Origin: Mya arenaria
Taxonomy: Eukaryota > Mollusca > Bivalvia > Myida > Myidae
NCBI RefSeq assembly: GCF_026914265.1
Contig: NC_069124.1
Span: forward strand, 25,430,489 to 25,494,488
DNA: 64,000 nt
Direction of reading: 5' to 3'
Of the stretch, positions 11,441 to 25,637 are shown one piece after another; position 1 is the stretch's first letter; every line of letters starts with the position of its first letter. The translations under genes and the position numbers were made by a program. A model generated the notes under the pieces. That model searched no databases. It was given only the letters and a program-made list of their open reading frames with translations, and was not told the DNA's origin.

Positions 11441-14194
11441 GACCATAATACCTAGTAATTTCTGTGATATGAAGAGCTGACAACAAAAATGTGTGAAAAA
11501 AGAAAGCTGATCACAATTTTTATTTAGAGCTTTTATTATGATTCAGTCATTTTATGAATACACACAATAAATATTCTTTTTTTATATTTTTAAACTTTAA
11601 CACTCTTTTGTTTACATTGTGTTTTAAGTTTCATAGTTTTTTTGATAGATCATTCTATATGTACATGTACAACTCACCTGAACAGTCTTTCTGAACAAAT
11701 ATTTCTTGTCGTAAACAAAGTTGCATTCAAGAAATCAAACCGTATATTGTGCTTGTTTTTATCTTGTTTAAGAGGTGTATAATGAATTTGTATAATTATA
11801 TCAGTTATGGAATAGCTCAAGAAATTTTCACCATCATTTGTCATCAGCTCTATTTGATACATTCGAAGTCCATATCAACCAAATTTTGTTAACATTAATA
11901 GTTTTAATAGAGAATAGCCCACAAAAAGTTAATGGGCTAAAACAGAGGATGTTTTTTTTTCAGTATAAGATAACAATATATCTTCCATTGAGTACGCACT
12001 TAAAGCTGAGCTCATGATACAAGTGAAATATTAAATGTTTGTGTTCTTGTAGTGATATACATTGCAAACTTACGCTGAAGCTTTTTTTCTCTTTTTTTCA
12101 CACGAATGATTCGTAAAAATTAATAATTAGTTGTATAATAGTCGCTAATTTTATTCAAGTCATCCAATTTTATGTCCCAACACCATGTGCCTTAACACTC
12201 ATTTTTTTTTGACAGTGAAACTGTCTTATATGAGAGAAACTGAGTGATTTGAGTATGCTAGTGAAATTATATTTCAATAGACCCATGGTTTCAAATGGTG
12301 AGTGTATCAGGATATAATTCATTATTTTTTCAATCAACCATCAAAAAGCATGAAATAAAATTATGTATTATAAGCATGAGCTACTGACAGCTTTGTTTAA
12401 TAGAACAGAACAGAATTTATGAAGAGTATGATAGTGATAGCAACACCTTGAATTGCATATTGATACATGTAGGTGTTGTGAAAAACTCTCAGTTAATTGG
12501 AAATATGTTATGAGACTCAGATACAGATTATAGAAAGAGCTCTTCTGAGAATTCAGGCTTAACAAAAATAAATTGTTTCACTTTTTCTGACCTACATGTA
12601 CATAAAAATTGCAGCTGACACTTATTTTTGTTTTATTTCAGTATTTTTTTTGTACAGAAAAGACATGTTAATGTACTCAGACAAAATGGGAATTGGTTTC
12701 AAGGTTAGAAAGACACAATTTTATTAAAAGCAGTAAAAAATATCCTGACCTACCCTATCTTTCCTATATTTTAATTTTTTTTTTTTTATTTCATGTTGTA
12801 AGAATATATAAGGTGGACTTGATAGTGACTAACGAATATTTCACACTATTTTTCTTTCTTGTATATTAAGGTATAATGGAGAAATTTAGAAGAAAAAATG
12901 AACTATTATCTTATTATGGTAAGAATGTTCTTGATCAACTACCATAAGTTAAGAATATGTTATGTTTTTTGTTATATATTTTTAGTTTAAGTTTTAATGT
13001 TAATGTTTAAGATGTTATTTTTGTATTTACATTCTTAAAACACTGAAGTTTACCGCATTTATAAAATTGCTTTCTGAGCTTGCTCAAATTCTGGATTTCA
13101 TATAGCCGGCTTGTTATTTTATTTTTTAAGCCAAGTACAAGTGTAAGAATTCAGGCCTGTTCATCCAGAAGTTGAAGACAGTAGTATCAATTTATATTCA
13201 TGTTCAATTTTTGGAATGTCTTCAAACTTGGTATGCACTTTGATCATGGTCAATAGATGAACCCTATTCATTTGGGGGTCAAAGGTCATGGAGACATTTG
13301 ATAAACATAAATAAATAGTCACTTTGTTTCCGATCAATAACTTCTAAATGACTTTGTGAAGATTCTTTAGACTAGTAGTGCACATTGGTCATGGTCATTA
13401 GGTGATCCCCGTTGATTTAGGGTTATTAGGTCAAAGGTGAAGGTCATAGTGACCTTTACTAGATTAATTATTGGGTTTTTCGATTTGTATATTATTCCTG
13501 TAGTTGGATAATAAGTGAGTGTCAAAAATGGAATTAAGATTTAAGCTTGTTCTAGTGTTTATTCTAGTCTTCTGATTTGCTTCAAAATATATAACATGTC
13601 AATATAGAAAAGACATTTTCAAAAATCGAACATATGATGCATTGGTTGATAAGGTGGTTGCTATTGCTGTCTTTTTACACTCATGCGTAATATGCTTAAG
13701 GTTTTATCATTCACCATGACATAATCCATGTCACCAACTAAAAAACTATCAATAATTGTACCGGTAATGTCATTCATTACAGGTAACTCTTAGTGCCTTT
13801 TCATTGCATCTGCTTCATCCAAATTTCAAGTCTGTCTTAATGAACAAAAACACCCTTTAATGTCATCATCTATAAATGTATTCAACTTATGCAAATAATT
13901 GTTGCCGAGTTAAGAGATTACAGGTTATCATGCAATAACCGCTATGCATTTCATTATGTATTTTATGACCTTAATGTTGGAGTGTAACATCACTCACCTC
14001 TGCACAATGTGCTCATGGCGAGCTTTTTCTGATCGCCCTTTGTTTTCAGTTATTTATATTCAACAATTTTGTTATTCTCTCTAATAATGTCAGATTTTCT
14101 ACATTAATCTTCATGAAATTTGGTCGGAAAGATTTATAGATTATTAATATCTATATCAGGGTGGTTTGGCCACAATTTTCTTTGGTGTCATGTC
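11441..14194. other. PGAP2 3' flank and intergenic AT-rich DNA
   Basis: A poly(A) signal AATAAA at 11566 probably ends the PGAP2 transcript. The rest shows only short unsupported frames and decayed GGTCAAAGGTCA-type repeat material at about 13240-13480. I see no gene. Confidence 0.6.
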
Positions 14195-14835
14195 AGTTAT
14201 GCAATATTTCTGATGCATTTATGTTTTAATTCTGATACTTACTGTATTATTATAGTATACCATTCCTCTGTGCTTTACAATATGAGAATAATCGGATGAT
14301 ATATAATGCAATATAGCTTTTACAAGCCTTCCTGTTAAAGCTGCACTTTCACAGATAGACAGTTTTGCCACTTAAAAAAAGAAGTGTCTCAGAATCAGCT
14401 GTTTTTTGCATCAATGCCTTCAATTCAATCATGTAAGATACCTCACAATAGAACAGATATCAATTGTTTGGAGAACTGCAGAAAATTTCATTTTTCTTAA
14501 TGCATTAGTAATGCCATTTGTAATGAAAAATAATTTTCGAACACAAATTTGAAAAACTGTGATCTGATCTTTTGTCAGCAGTCATATATCACTGGTTTCA
14601 ACACATTTACAAAAAAATGGCTAATTCCAAGACAATAAATAAAAACAGTTGTCAAAATGGTCAATCTGTGAAACTGCAGCTTTAAGAGTTATAATAATAA
14701 CTAATATCAGTAATGTAATATTTCTGATGTATTTATGTTTTAATTCTTGTAGTTGTAGTATACCTTTGTGCTTTACAATATGCAAATAATCGGGTAATAG
14801 ACAATGCAATATAGCTTTTACCAGCCTTCCTGTTT
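14195..14835. repeat. 140-bp direct duplication bracketing a MITE
   Basis: About 140 bp at 14195-14334 and 14698-14834 are diverged direct copies. Shared words include ATTTATGTTTTAATTCT, GTGCTTTACAATATG and CAATATAGCTTTTAC. The family A MITE lies exactly between them. Either a local tandem duplication was followed by insertion at the junction, or the MITE is part of a larger duplicated unit. Confidence 0.75.
14335..14685. mobile_element. TTAA-type MITE, family A, copy 2
   Basis: The left end is TTAAAGCTGCACTTTCACAG and the right end CTGTGAAACTGCAGCTTTAA, near-perfect inverted repeats. The whole 351 bp is partly self-complementary. The TTAA at each outer edge fits a TTAA target duplication, as made by piggyBac or Kolobok transposases. 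It is non-coding. Confidence 0.85.
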
Positions 14836-15604
14836 TGTGCTTATTTACATACATTGTAAAACATTGATGCTTTTTAAGTTTTTAATTCTGCTCTACATTT
14901 ATATCAGTGTTTCAAGAGATACCAAGAACTATCACATGTTTAGTGATTATGAAATTATGCAAAATCACTGCTGATTTTTATGTTGTAATTTTTTCTATGT
15001 CTCGATGTGCTTTGCTGTGTTTATTTTGTGGTTGGATGTCATTTTTTGTATGAATTTGATAGGAAAAAAAATATGCAATATAATTTTATATACATATAAT
15101 CACTCCTGCATTTTAAGGTCCCTTGTCTACAAACTCTTCATCATCGAGTATGGAAACATTCATAGATTAGTTATAAATATATATATTTTCAAAGTATATT
15201 TTAAGTTATTGAATGATAAGCATTGAAATGTTTTTTTGTATCATAAATGACTTCATCAGCATGAAATAACTTTAATATTATACATTTTTGATATAATTTA
15301 TAACTAGAGTAATAACTGTTATAAATTTAATGCATTTGTGATATAGATAAGTTTTATGAATTAAGCGCAATAAATAATCAAATTTGTATTCATGATATTA
15401 ATAAAATATTAAAGTTAAGTGGTCATTCAATGCGAAATTTATTAAACTTGTTTATTAATTCCACTCCTTTAATATAATGATTAGAAGCATTCAAAAGGTG
15501 TTGTTATTGTTGTTATTTCTTTCTTTCATTTGTTAATAAATTTTCTAGTCAGCATAGAAAACGTTGCTTTAATGAATTGTAGGAAATAATAAGTCATGAT
15601 TTTT
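14836..15604. other. AT-rich intergenic DNA, nothing recognised
   Basis: The stretch is strongly AT-rich with only short frames of unrecognised sequence. No inverted termini, splice-supported exons or tandem structure were found. Confidence 0.5.
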
Positions 15605-18600
15605 TTAGCTCACCTGTCACGTAGTGACAAGGTGAGTTTTTGTGATCACTCTTCGTCCGTCGTCCGTCCGTCCGTCCGTCCGTCCGTCCGTTCACAATTG
15701 CTTGTGAACACAATAGAGGTCACAATTTTGACCTAATCTTTATGAAACTTAGTCAGACTGATCATCTCTATAAAATCTAGGTCAAGTTCGATATTGGGTC
15801 ATCTGGGGTCAAAAACTAGGTCACTAGGTCAATTAGTAGAAAAACCTTGTGAACACAATAGAGGTCACAATTTTAGCCTAATCTCAATGCAACTTGGTCA
15901 GAATGGTCATCTCTATAAAATCTAGGTCAAGTTCGATATTGGGTCATCCGCGGTCAATAATTAGGTCACTAGGTCAATTAGTAGAAAAACCTTGTGAACA
16001 CAATAGAGGTCACAATTTTAGCCTAATCTCAACGCAACTTGGTCAGAATGATCATCTCTATAAAATGTAGGTCAAGTTCGATATTGGGTCATCCGCGGTC
16101 AACAACTAGGTCACTAGGTCAATTAGTACAAAAACCTTGTGAACACAATAGAGGTCACAATTTTAGCCTAATCTCAATGCAAATTGGTCAGAATAATCAT
16201 CTCTATAAAATCTAGGTCAAGTTCGATATTGGGTCATCCGCAGTCAATAACTAGGTCACTAGGTCAATTATTAGAAAAACCTTGTGAACACAACAGAGGT
16301 CACAATTTTGACCTAATCTTTATGAAACTTGGTCAGACTGATCATCTCTATGAAATCTAGGTCAAGTTCGATATTGGGTCATCTGGGGTCAAAAACTAGG
16401 TCAGTAGGTCAATTAGTAGAAATACCTTGTGAACACATTAGAGGTCACAATTTTAGCCTAATCTCAATGCAACTTGGTCAGAATGATCATCTCTATAAAA
16501 TCTAGGTCAAGTTCGATATTGGGTCATCCGCAGTCAATAACTAGGTCACTAGGTCAATTAGTAGAAAAACCTTGTGAACACAATAGAGGTCACAATTTTA
16601 GCCTAATCTCAATGCAAATTGGTCAGAATGATCATCGCTGTAAAATGTAGGTCAAGTTTGATATTGGGTCATTCACGGTCAATAACTAGGTCACTAGGTC
16701 AATTAGTACAAAAACCTTGTGAACACAATAGAGGTCACAATTTTAGCCTAATCTCAATGCAACTTGGTCAGAATGATCATCTCTATAAAATCTAGGTCAA
16801 GTTCGATATTGGGTCATCCGCGGTCAATAACTAGGTCACTAGGTCAATTAGTACAAAAACCTTGTGAACAAAATAGAGATCACAATTTTAGGCTAATCTT
16901 AATGCAACTTGGTCAGAATGATCATCTCTATAAAATCTGGGTCAGGTTCGATATTGGGTCATACGCAGTCAATAACTAGGTCACTAGGTCAATTATTAGA
17001 AAAACCTTGTGAACAAAATAGAGGTCACAATTTTAGCCTTATCTTAATGAAACTTGGTCAGAATGATCATCTTAACATATGCTAGGTCAAGTTCCATATT
17101 GGGTCAACCCAGGTCAAAAACTAGGTCACTAGGTCAATTAGTAGAAAAACCTTGTGAACACAATAGAGGTCACAATTTTAGCCAAATCTCAATGCAACTT
17201 GGTCAGAATGATCATCTCTATAAAATGTAGGTCAAGTTCGATATTGGGTCATCCGCGGTCAACAACTAGGTCACTAGGTCAATTAGTACAAAAACCTTGT
17301 GAACACATAGAGGTCACAATTTTAGCCTAATCTCAATGCAAGTTGGTCAGAATAATCATCTCTATAAAATCTAGGTCAAGTTCGATATTGGGTCATCCGC
17401 AGTCAATAACTAGGTCACTAGGTCAATTATTAGAAAAACCTTGTGAACACAACAGAGGTCACAATTTTGACCTAATCTTTATGAAACTTGGTCAGACTGA
17501 TCATCTCTATGAAATCTAGGTCAAGTGCGATATTGGGTCATCTGGGGTCAAAAACTAGGTCAGTAGGTCAATTAGTAGAAATACTTTGTGAACACATTAG
17601 AGGTCACAATTTTAGCCTAATCTCAATGCAACTTGGTCAGAATGATCATCTCTATAAAATTTAGGTCAAGTTCGATATTGGGTCATCCGCGGTCAATAAC
17701 TAGGTCACTAGGTCAATTAGTAGAAAAACCTTGTGAACACAATAGAGGTCACAATTTTAGCCTAATCTCAATGCATCTTAGTCAGAATGATCATCGCTAT
17801 AAAATGTAGGTCAAGTTTGATATTGGGTCATTCACGGTCAATAACTAGGTCACTAGGTCAATTAGTACAAAAACCTTGTGAACACAATAGAGGTCACAAT
17901 TTTAGCCTAATCTCAATGCAACTTGGTCAGAATGATCATCTGTATAAAATCTAGGTCAAGTTCGATATTGGGTCATCTGCGGTCAATAACTAGGTCACTA
18001 GGTCAATTAGTACAAAAACCTTGTGAACACAATAGAGGTCACAATTTTAGGCTAATCTTAATGCAACTTGGTCAGAATGATCATCTCTATAAAATCTGCG
18101 TCAAGTACGATATTGGGTCATACACAGTCAATAACTAGGTCACTAGGTCAATTATTAGAAAAACCTTGTGAACAAAATAGAGGTCACAATTTTAGCCTTA
18201 TCTTAATGAAACTTGGTCAGAATGATCATCTTAACATAAGCTAGGTCAAGTTCCATATTGGGTCAACCCAGGTCAAAAACTAGGTCACTAGGTCAATTAG
18301 TAGAAAAACCTTGTGAACACAATAGAGGTCACAATTTTAGGCTTAACTCAATTCAACATGGTCAGAATGATCATCTCTAGAAAAATATAGGTCAAGTTCG
18401 ATATTGGGTCATTCGCGGTCAATAACTAGGTCACTAGGTCAATTAGTATAAAAACCTTGTGAACACAATAGAGGTCACAACTTAAGCCTAATCTAAATGT
18501 AACTTGGTCAGAATAATCATCTCTATAAAATCTAGGTCATGTTCGATATTGGGTCATTTACCTTCAATAACTAGGTCACTAGGTCAATTAGTAGAAAAAC

Positions 18601-20569
18601 CTTGTGAACACAATAGAGGTCACAATTTTAGCCTAATGTTAATGCAACTTGGTCAGAATGATCATCTCTATAAAATCTGGGTCATGTTCGATATTGGGTC
18701 ATCCGCAGTCAATAACTAGGTCACTAGGTCAGATATTAGAAAAACCTTATGAACACAATAGAGGTCACAATTTTAGCCTAATCTTTATGAAACTTGGTCA
18801 GACTGATCATCTTTATAAAATCTAGGTCAAGTTCCACATTGGGTCATCCGCGGTCAATAACTAGGTCACTAGGTCAGATAGTAAAAAAACCTTGTGAACA
18901 CAATAGAGGACACAATTTTAGCCTAATCTTAATGAAACTTGGTCAGAATGATCATCTTAACATAAGCTAGGTCAAGTTCCATATTGGGTCAACCCAGGTC
19001 AAAAACTAGGTCACTAGGTAAATTAGTAGAAAAACCTTGTGAACACAATAGAGGTCACAATTTTAGGCTTATCTCAATTCAACTTGGTCAGAATGATCAT
19101 CTCTAGAACAATATAGGTCAAGTTCGATATTGGGTCATTCGCGGTCAATAACTAGGTCACTAGGTCAATTAGTATAAAAACCTTGTGAACACAATAGAGG
19201 TCACAACTTAAGCCTAATCTAAATGTAACTTGGTCAGAATAATCATCTCTATAAAATCTAGGTCATGTTCGATATTGGGTCATTTACCTTCAATAACTAG
19301 GTCACTAGGTCAATTAGTAGAAAAACCTTGTGAACACAATAGAGGTCACAATTTTAGCCTAATGTTAATGCAACTTGGTCAGAATGATCATCTCTATAAA
19401 ATCTGGGTCATGTTCGATATTGGGTCATCCGCAGTCAATAACTAGGTCACTAGGTCAGATATTAGAAAAACCTTATGAACACAATAGAGGTCACAATTTT
19501 AGCCTAATCTTTATGAAACTTGGTCAGACTGATCATCTTTATAAAATCTAGGTCAAGTTCCACATTGGGTCATCCGCGGTCAATAACTAGGTCACTAGGT
19601 CAGATAGTAAAAAAACCTTGTGAACACAATAGAGGACACAATTTTAGCCTAATCTTAATGAAACTTGGTCAGAATGATCATCTTAACATAAGCTAGGTCA
19701 AGTTCCATATTGGGTCAACCCAGGTCAAAAACTAGGTCACTAGGTAAATTAGTAGAAAAACCTTGTGAACACAATAGAGGTCACAATTTTAGGCTTATCT
19801 CAATTCAACTTGGTCAGAATGATCATCTCTAGAACAATATAGGTCAAGTTCGATATTGGGTCATTCGCGGTCAATAACTAGGTCACTAGGTCAATTAGTA
19901 GAAAAACCTTGTGAACACAACAGAGGTCACAACTTAAGCCTAATCTTAATGTTACTTGGTCAGAATGATCATCTCTATAAAATCTAGGTCAAGTTCGATA
20001 TTGGGTCAATTACCGTCAATAACTAGGTCACTAGGTCAATTAGTAGAAAAACCTTGTGAACACAATAGAGGTCACAATTTTAGCCTAATGTTAATGCAAC
20101 TTGGTCAGAATGATCATCTCTATAAAATCTGGGTCATGTTCGATATTGGGTCATCCGTGGTCAATAACTAGGTCACTAGGTCAGATATTAGAAAAACCTT
20201 ATGAACACAATAGAGGTCACAATTTTAGCCTAATCTTAATGCAACTTGGTCAGAATGATCATTTCTATAACATCTAGGTCAAGTTCGACATTGGTCCATC
20301 CGCGGTCAATAACTAGGTCACTAGGTCAATTAGTAAAAAAACCTTGTGAACACAATAGAGATCACAATTTTAGCCTAATCTTAATGAAACTAGGACAGAA
20401 TGATCATCTTAACATATGCTAGGTCAGGTTCGATATTGGGTCAACCCGGGTCAAGTGGCCTCTAGGGGCCATACTTTTCATTGGATCTTTATGATAATAG
20501 GTCAGAATGTTCACTTTATTTAGCAAAGCTACAGGTGAGCGATACAGGGCCATCATGGCCCTCTTGTCT
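15605..20569 (+). mobile_element. Helitron-like (Helentron/HINE-type) element with a 33-unit core of 145 bp
   Basis: The 5' end reads TTAGCTCACCTGTCAC. Its word GCTCACCTGT recurs inverted as ACAGGTGAGC at 20531-20540, followed by the hairpin AGGGCCATCATGGCCCT and CTCTTGT. After the 5' end comes a TCCG microsatellite (about 15657-15690), then tandem 145-bp units from 15701 to about 20460. Each unit contains CTTGTGAACACAATAGAGG and GGTCACTAGGTCAATTAG. Subterminal inverted repeats, a microsatellite, a tandem core and a 3' hairpin are the layout described for DINE-1/HINE Helentron derivatives. The small 71-aa frames inside are by-products. No helicase is present. Confidence 0.82.
15657..15690 (+). 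repeat. TCCG tetranucleotide microsatellite
   Basis: CCGT/TCCG repeats occur about eight times between the 5' terminus and the first 145-bp unit of the Helitron-like element. A microsatellite in this position is part of the HINE/DINE-1 plan. Confidence 0.85.
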
Positions 20570-21098
20570 AAGGTATACATGAGGTAGATCATTTATATTT
20601 GACATACTTTTAAAATGATTATAAGATATGCAGTGTTAACTTTGATTAGGATTTATATGGTTAAACGTGTTTATTTACACGTCTATTGTGCTTTCTTAGA
20701 TGAACCCATATCGATGCGATTGCATTCATATTCCATTGAAGGCAATATCTTCGGAATACCTCGGATAATTCCAAAACACAATCCTTGTGACATAATGTTA
20801 GTTATGTCAACCAGACTTAACAAGTTGTGAACTGACCAATCAAACACTGATGAATACTGAAACATCTATATGTGTTGTATAAACATGTTGTGTATTGTAT
20901 TCCATAGTTTACTTATTCATCAAACCTATTTAGATCAAGAATTTGAAGAGGCAGTTTAGAGAGTTTATTTTATTTACCAAACAATGCATTGTTATTTAGA
21001 TGTATCTGTGGTTGTTTGTTGTTTTGTAAAAATCATATACATACTAAGCTATGCTTTTTAAATATTAGTTCTTATATTCAATGTTAAAGGTGTCACCA
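20570..21098. other. Spacer between two Helitron-like elements
   Basis: There are only short frames on both strands, with no recognisable domain and no repeat termini. I see nothing further in it. Confidence 0.45.
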
Positions 21099-21856
21099 TT
21101 AGCTCGACGATTTGAAGAATTAGGAGGCTGTACTACTCACTGCGGTATCTTTGATCCCTAGGATCAAGGTCAAGGTCACTGTTATTAAAAATAGAAAAAT
21201 GATTGGTACTGAATAACTTAGATTAGGGTTGACATTTTGCAACCAAACTTGGCTAAAGGGAATAGTTTTTAGAGACCTTTCATGGGATTGTGTCTTGGGC
21301 CCTGAGAGTTATGGTCAAGGTTACTGTTACTAAAAATAGAAAATTTGTTAGTTTTGAATAACTTCAGATATAGTGAGTTGACATATTCTGACCAAACTTG
21401 GTATATACATGTAGGAAGAGTTCACGGAGACCTTTCATGGGATTGCGTTTGGGACCACTAGGGTCAAGGTCACTGTATCTAATAATAGGAAAATGGTTGG
21501 TCCTGACTATTTTTAGTTATGGTTGACATATTGTGACTAAACTTGGTATATAGGAAGAGTTTATGGAGGTCTTTAATGGGGATTGCATTTGGGACCTCTA
21601 GTTAAAGGTCAAGGTCACTGTAACTAAAATTAGAAAAAAACAACAGTTGAAACTGAATCTCACAATGAAGGCTGAAGTTTTTCAGTCAATCATGGAAATC
21701 CTGGTATCATCGCATTGTGGCCTTTCCTGTTTACTTTTTTAACTTGACTCTTCTTTATTTATTGCTTTTGACAGGCACTAATAACATCATTATTGAGTTC
21801 TTTTCTAAGACAATGCAGCTAATAGTCAAGTGAGCTGTCCTACAACAGCTCTTGTT
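21099..21856 (+). mobile_element. Helitron-like element, family 2
   Basis: The 5' end is TTAGCTCGACGATTTGAAGA. The 3' end has the hairpin AGCTGTCCTACAACAGCT followed by CTTGTT. Between them are about 3.5 diverged units of roughly 147 bp, each with GGTCAAGGTCACTGT and an AAAATAG word (at about 21160, 21310, 21460 and 21605). The terminal plan matches the elements at 15605 and 25638. It is non-coding. Confidence 0.7.
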
Positions 21857-24800
21857 ACATCTCTACTACATACACAGAGAGTTCTCTTGTTATTTTGCAC
21901 CAATGAAAATCACTATTTAACAGAATTCAAAATTGTTTTCCGGAAATTGTAGTATATCATTTAACATTGGTGCTACTTTCATTAATATCTTTCCATACTA
22001 ATCCAATTAACGAAACATATATCGAAATATGTCAAGCCAGTATTTTTATTAAACACTACCTAAAACATGAGATTTTATATAATTTTATTGAATGTGCTAT
22101 ACAAACAATGAGATGATTGCTTTTATTCTTGCCACTTATTTAAAAGTAAAACTTTACAGAAAGTCTGTTGATAAAAGATGTTGATTTTAGTTTTTGCAAT
22201 ATTTTGTTTACCAATATTATTGATACCTTTATTACTACCATGCTGTAGAATAATCGATTGTTTCATTTTTAGTGTTAACCCTCTGATGGGATTGCCGAAC
22301 AAATTCTGAAGTTTATTATTTAGAGAACATCTATCGAAAAAACTGAACAAAACATTAGGGCATAAGGTCAATAATTGGTTTTTAGTGTTAATTGGGTAAT
22401 TCAGAAGAGTTGTACATCAGCACTGGCTAGTATGGAGAGGTTCACGCCAACACGAAGAATGTTCTATTTTTTTTTGATTTTTTTTTAAACAATTAAATTG
22501 GCAACCAGATGCTAAAAAACAACAAAGCAAAACAGATTCTCATATTATGTTACATTATTAATTGTTTCTTGCCAGATATAAGAAATGGACATGAATCTGT
22601 TTAATAAGGGTGTATTTAGGTTACATAGTATGCTACACAAATTTGTGTTGCTTGTTTTATGATTAATTCAGGAATTTACAGACCACCACCTCAATTTCAT
22701 AGCATATGCTTCTATTTTCATATTTATGGAATAAAGTCATTGTTAATTGTAAAAAGTGTTGTATGTTTTTTATATATTTTGCACATTATATTTTTTGATA
22801 TGTTTGCACAGTCATGCATACTCACTTGTTAAACGATAATTTATTCAGATTTGCTTGCTCTTTCGTGTACAATTTTAAATGATGTATATTTGTTTTATAA
22901 TGCACAAATGAGGCAATTCAAAATCGTGGTCTTCAAAGAAATTATTTGAGCATATATCAACATATTTTGAAGGGTTCCAGCCGACAGAATCTTAGTTTTA
23001 ATATTCCCAATGATTTGCTTCGCTTTATTTTGTCATACAAAAACAGTGCAATTACCGGTAACAAAAACATGAGCAAGTCACTTTAACCATTCAACTCAAT
23101 GAATGTAATCAGAATGTCAAATTGTTGATATGAAGGCTATTTTTGTTCTAGGCATCTGTAGAAAATAATGATCGTGTTAAGTAGATGGCAAACTTAAATA
23201 TTTAGCTTTTCATAAGACTAAGCAAATCTTAAAACTCTTAAACACCTAAAAAATGTGCCCAATATTGTTACAACTGGAATTAAGCTCCAAGCATTTTGCT
23301 TATGGAACACTCAGCTGCCTGCATAATTTGGTACCAATAAAATTCTTAGTCAATTTAAGTTGTTAATTGAAATCATCTTTTTGTCATACTTTCATTATAT
23401 TGGTACATAATTTATTTGTATGAATTAAACTCAAGCCAGTATTATAAATGAACACAAAGTTGAAGAAATTGTAAAAACCAAGGAGTAGCCATTCGTGACC
23501 TTTTCACAGATTTCAGATTATTGAAAGTTAGCAACTTTAAGATCCTTTAATGAAAAAAAGGCCCCAAGGAACTCATGTTTATCATTTTGTTAGTGTGAAA
23601 GTAGAAAATAAAATATTATAAAGCTGCACTCCCACAGAATGACCATTTTAACAACTTATTTAATGTTGTCTTGGGATGAGCCTTTTTTGCATAAATATCT
23701 GGAAACCAGTGATGCAAGATTGCTGACAAAAGATCAGATCACAGTTTTTCATATGTATGCTCGAAATTGATGTTTTATAGCTTACAACGTTACTAACGCT
23801 TTAATAAAACAATGAAATTTCAGCAGTTTTACAAACAATTGAGATCTGTTCTATTGTGAGTCATCTTATATGACTACATTGAAGGCATTGATACCAAAAT
23901 CAGCTGATTCTGAGACAAAAACTAAAAACATGTCTAAACTGTCAATTTGTGAGAGTGCAGCTTTAAAATAAGATAGAGACCCTGCAGTTATCAACTAAAA
24001 TATCATACACTGGGTTGATTTCTATTTATTTATTTTCAGAATGTTGGTATTTGCAAATACAATCTGTTTAAGATCAATAAATTCTCTCAAAGAAGGGTAC
24101 ATTTTGCTTTGCAATATATTTAAGTTATCTAATTATTAGTTGATGTTGTTGATGAGTGACTTCATGTGTCTTTTTCATGTGCTTTTTTCTTGTGATATAT
24201 ATTTGTCTCGTTATGCAGTGCCATTTTCCTGTTGAGATGTTATATTTATGGTAGAATAAAGTATATTAACTAGATCATTGATGTCTTTTATTCAACATTT
24301 TGTACACTTAAAGATGCCATTTCCACAGAAATTCACAGATGCCCATGAATCATGCTAATATATATTAGAAATGAGTAAAGGTTTGAAACTTCAATTGGTC
24401 CATGTGTCAAACTAGATCCCCCCCATAAAAAATACAAAGTTAGGTAAAAAACAGTTTGGACACAATTATTTTCAAAAATGTTTTTTTTTGCGTTCCTTAT
24501 TTTCGTACACCCAAGGGTTCATTCATATTTGTAATGAAGCCAAATATTTCATCCATGATTTGAAGGCTCTTAGACGAAGATTATTGATTATTTTCCTGAT
24601 CGTATGTTATTTTCTGACCAGCTTAGATGCAAACGTGGTAGTCGGTTAACCAGCCTAGAGAAAAAATAAGATCATATGGTATTCGGCTTACCTGTGTAAA
24701 TAGGTTAAACTCTCATATGTGTTGGTTTGGATTGCAGTTGATGGGACTGATGATGGTTCATTAACTTAAAGCTTAATAAATAACCATTGGTGATTATGGA

Positions 24801-25637
24801 TAAGTATGCAATGATTAATGAAATGTGTATTGAAACCTGCGATTTAGCGTGTACATACGCAAAGCCTGATTGTAAGAAAAAAAGTATGGGTTTTTTTTGA
24901 CATGGAAAAAATAAAAAGGCGAACAATATCCATAATAGTTGCATTATATAGTCAGCAAAATGTGTCCCCTGTGATCTACCACGTGTTTGGACCGATTACA
25001 AGCGCCTGCCAATTAGAAGGTATCAATGTTCATCGTACTGGAAAAAAGCAGCTGGTCACGTTTATCTGATTGTTATCATGTTACTTTTATTGGGGCATTT
25101 TTGGGGGGTGTAAATGACAAGCCAGGTTTCCTCATTAAGGGGTTTGGACCGTAAATAAAAGAAAAGATCAAATTTCAGGCCGATTTTTTAACAATTTTCT
25201 GTTAGTGAAATCAGTCAAGCGTGGTCACAATCAGTCCTGACCGGCATATTAATGGTTTTAAGAAGCCCTGGTAAATACAATGGATCTTCAGGTGGAGCAT
25301 TTTTTTAAATTCTATTTTTGTCAATAAATTCTTATATTTAACACTTTGTAACAATGTTTATTGACCGGTAAACTTTTATTCCAAAATTGGTGGTCAAGGG
25401 TTGGAGAATGCTCAAGTTGGAGAGCAAACAATGTGAATTATAATGATTTGTGTATTTCAAGGGCCACAACTCAGTAGTGAATTATGTAAGGAAGTAAAGG
25501 TATTATGTCAATGAAAATTGTTAAAAAGTTTGATGAATATAGAATGATAAGCATTTACATTAAATAAAATGGACAATTCCAATTAAGTAAAATTTGGTCA
25601 TTCAAGGATCGAAACTCCTGGGAGATCTGGCTAGTTT
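21857..25637. other. Intergenic AT-rich DNA with one MITE
   Basis: Apart from the family A MITE at 23619-23967 I find no supported feature. The longest open frames, about 80 codons, have no recognisable domain and no splice context. Confidence 0.5.
23619..23967. mobile_element. TTAA-type MITE, family A, copy 3
   Basis: The left end AAAGCTGCACTCCCACAGA is mirrored by TTTGTGAGAGTGCAGCTTTA at the right. The interior carries GATCAGATCACAG and CAGCTGATTCTGAGAC, shared with copy 2 in the opposite orientation. It is non-coding. Confidence 0.85.

Noticed and set aside
16764-20171. Five 71-codon frames with nearly identical peptides
   Set aside because: They recur with the higher-order period of the 145-bp array and are cut off by the same repeat-borne stops; they are not a gene family.
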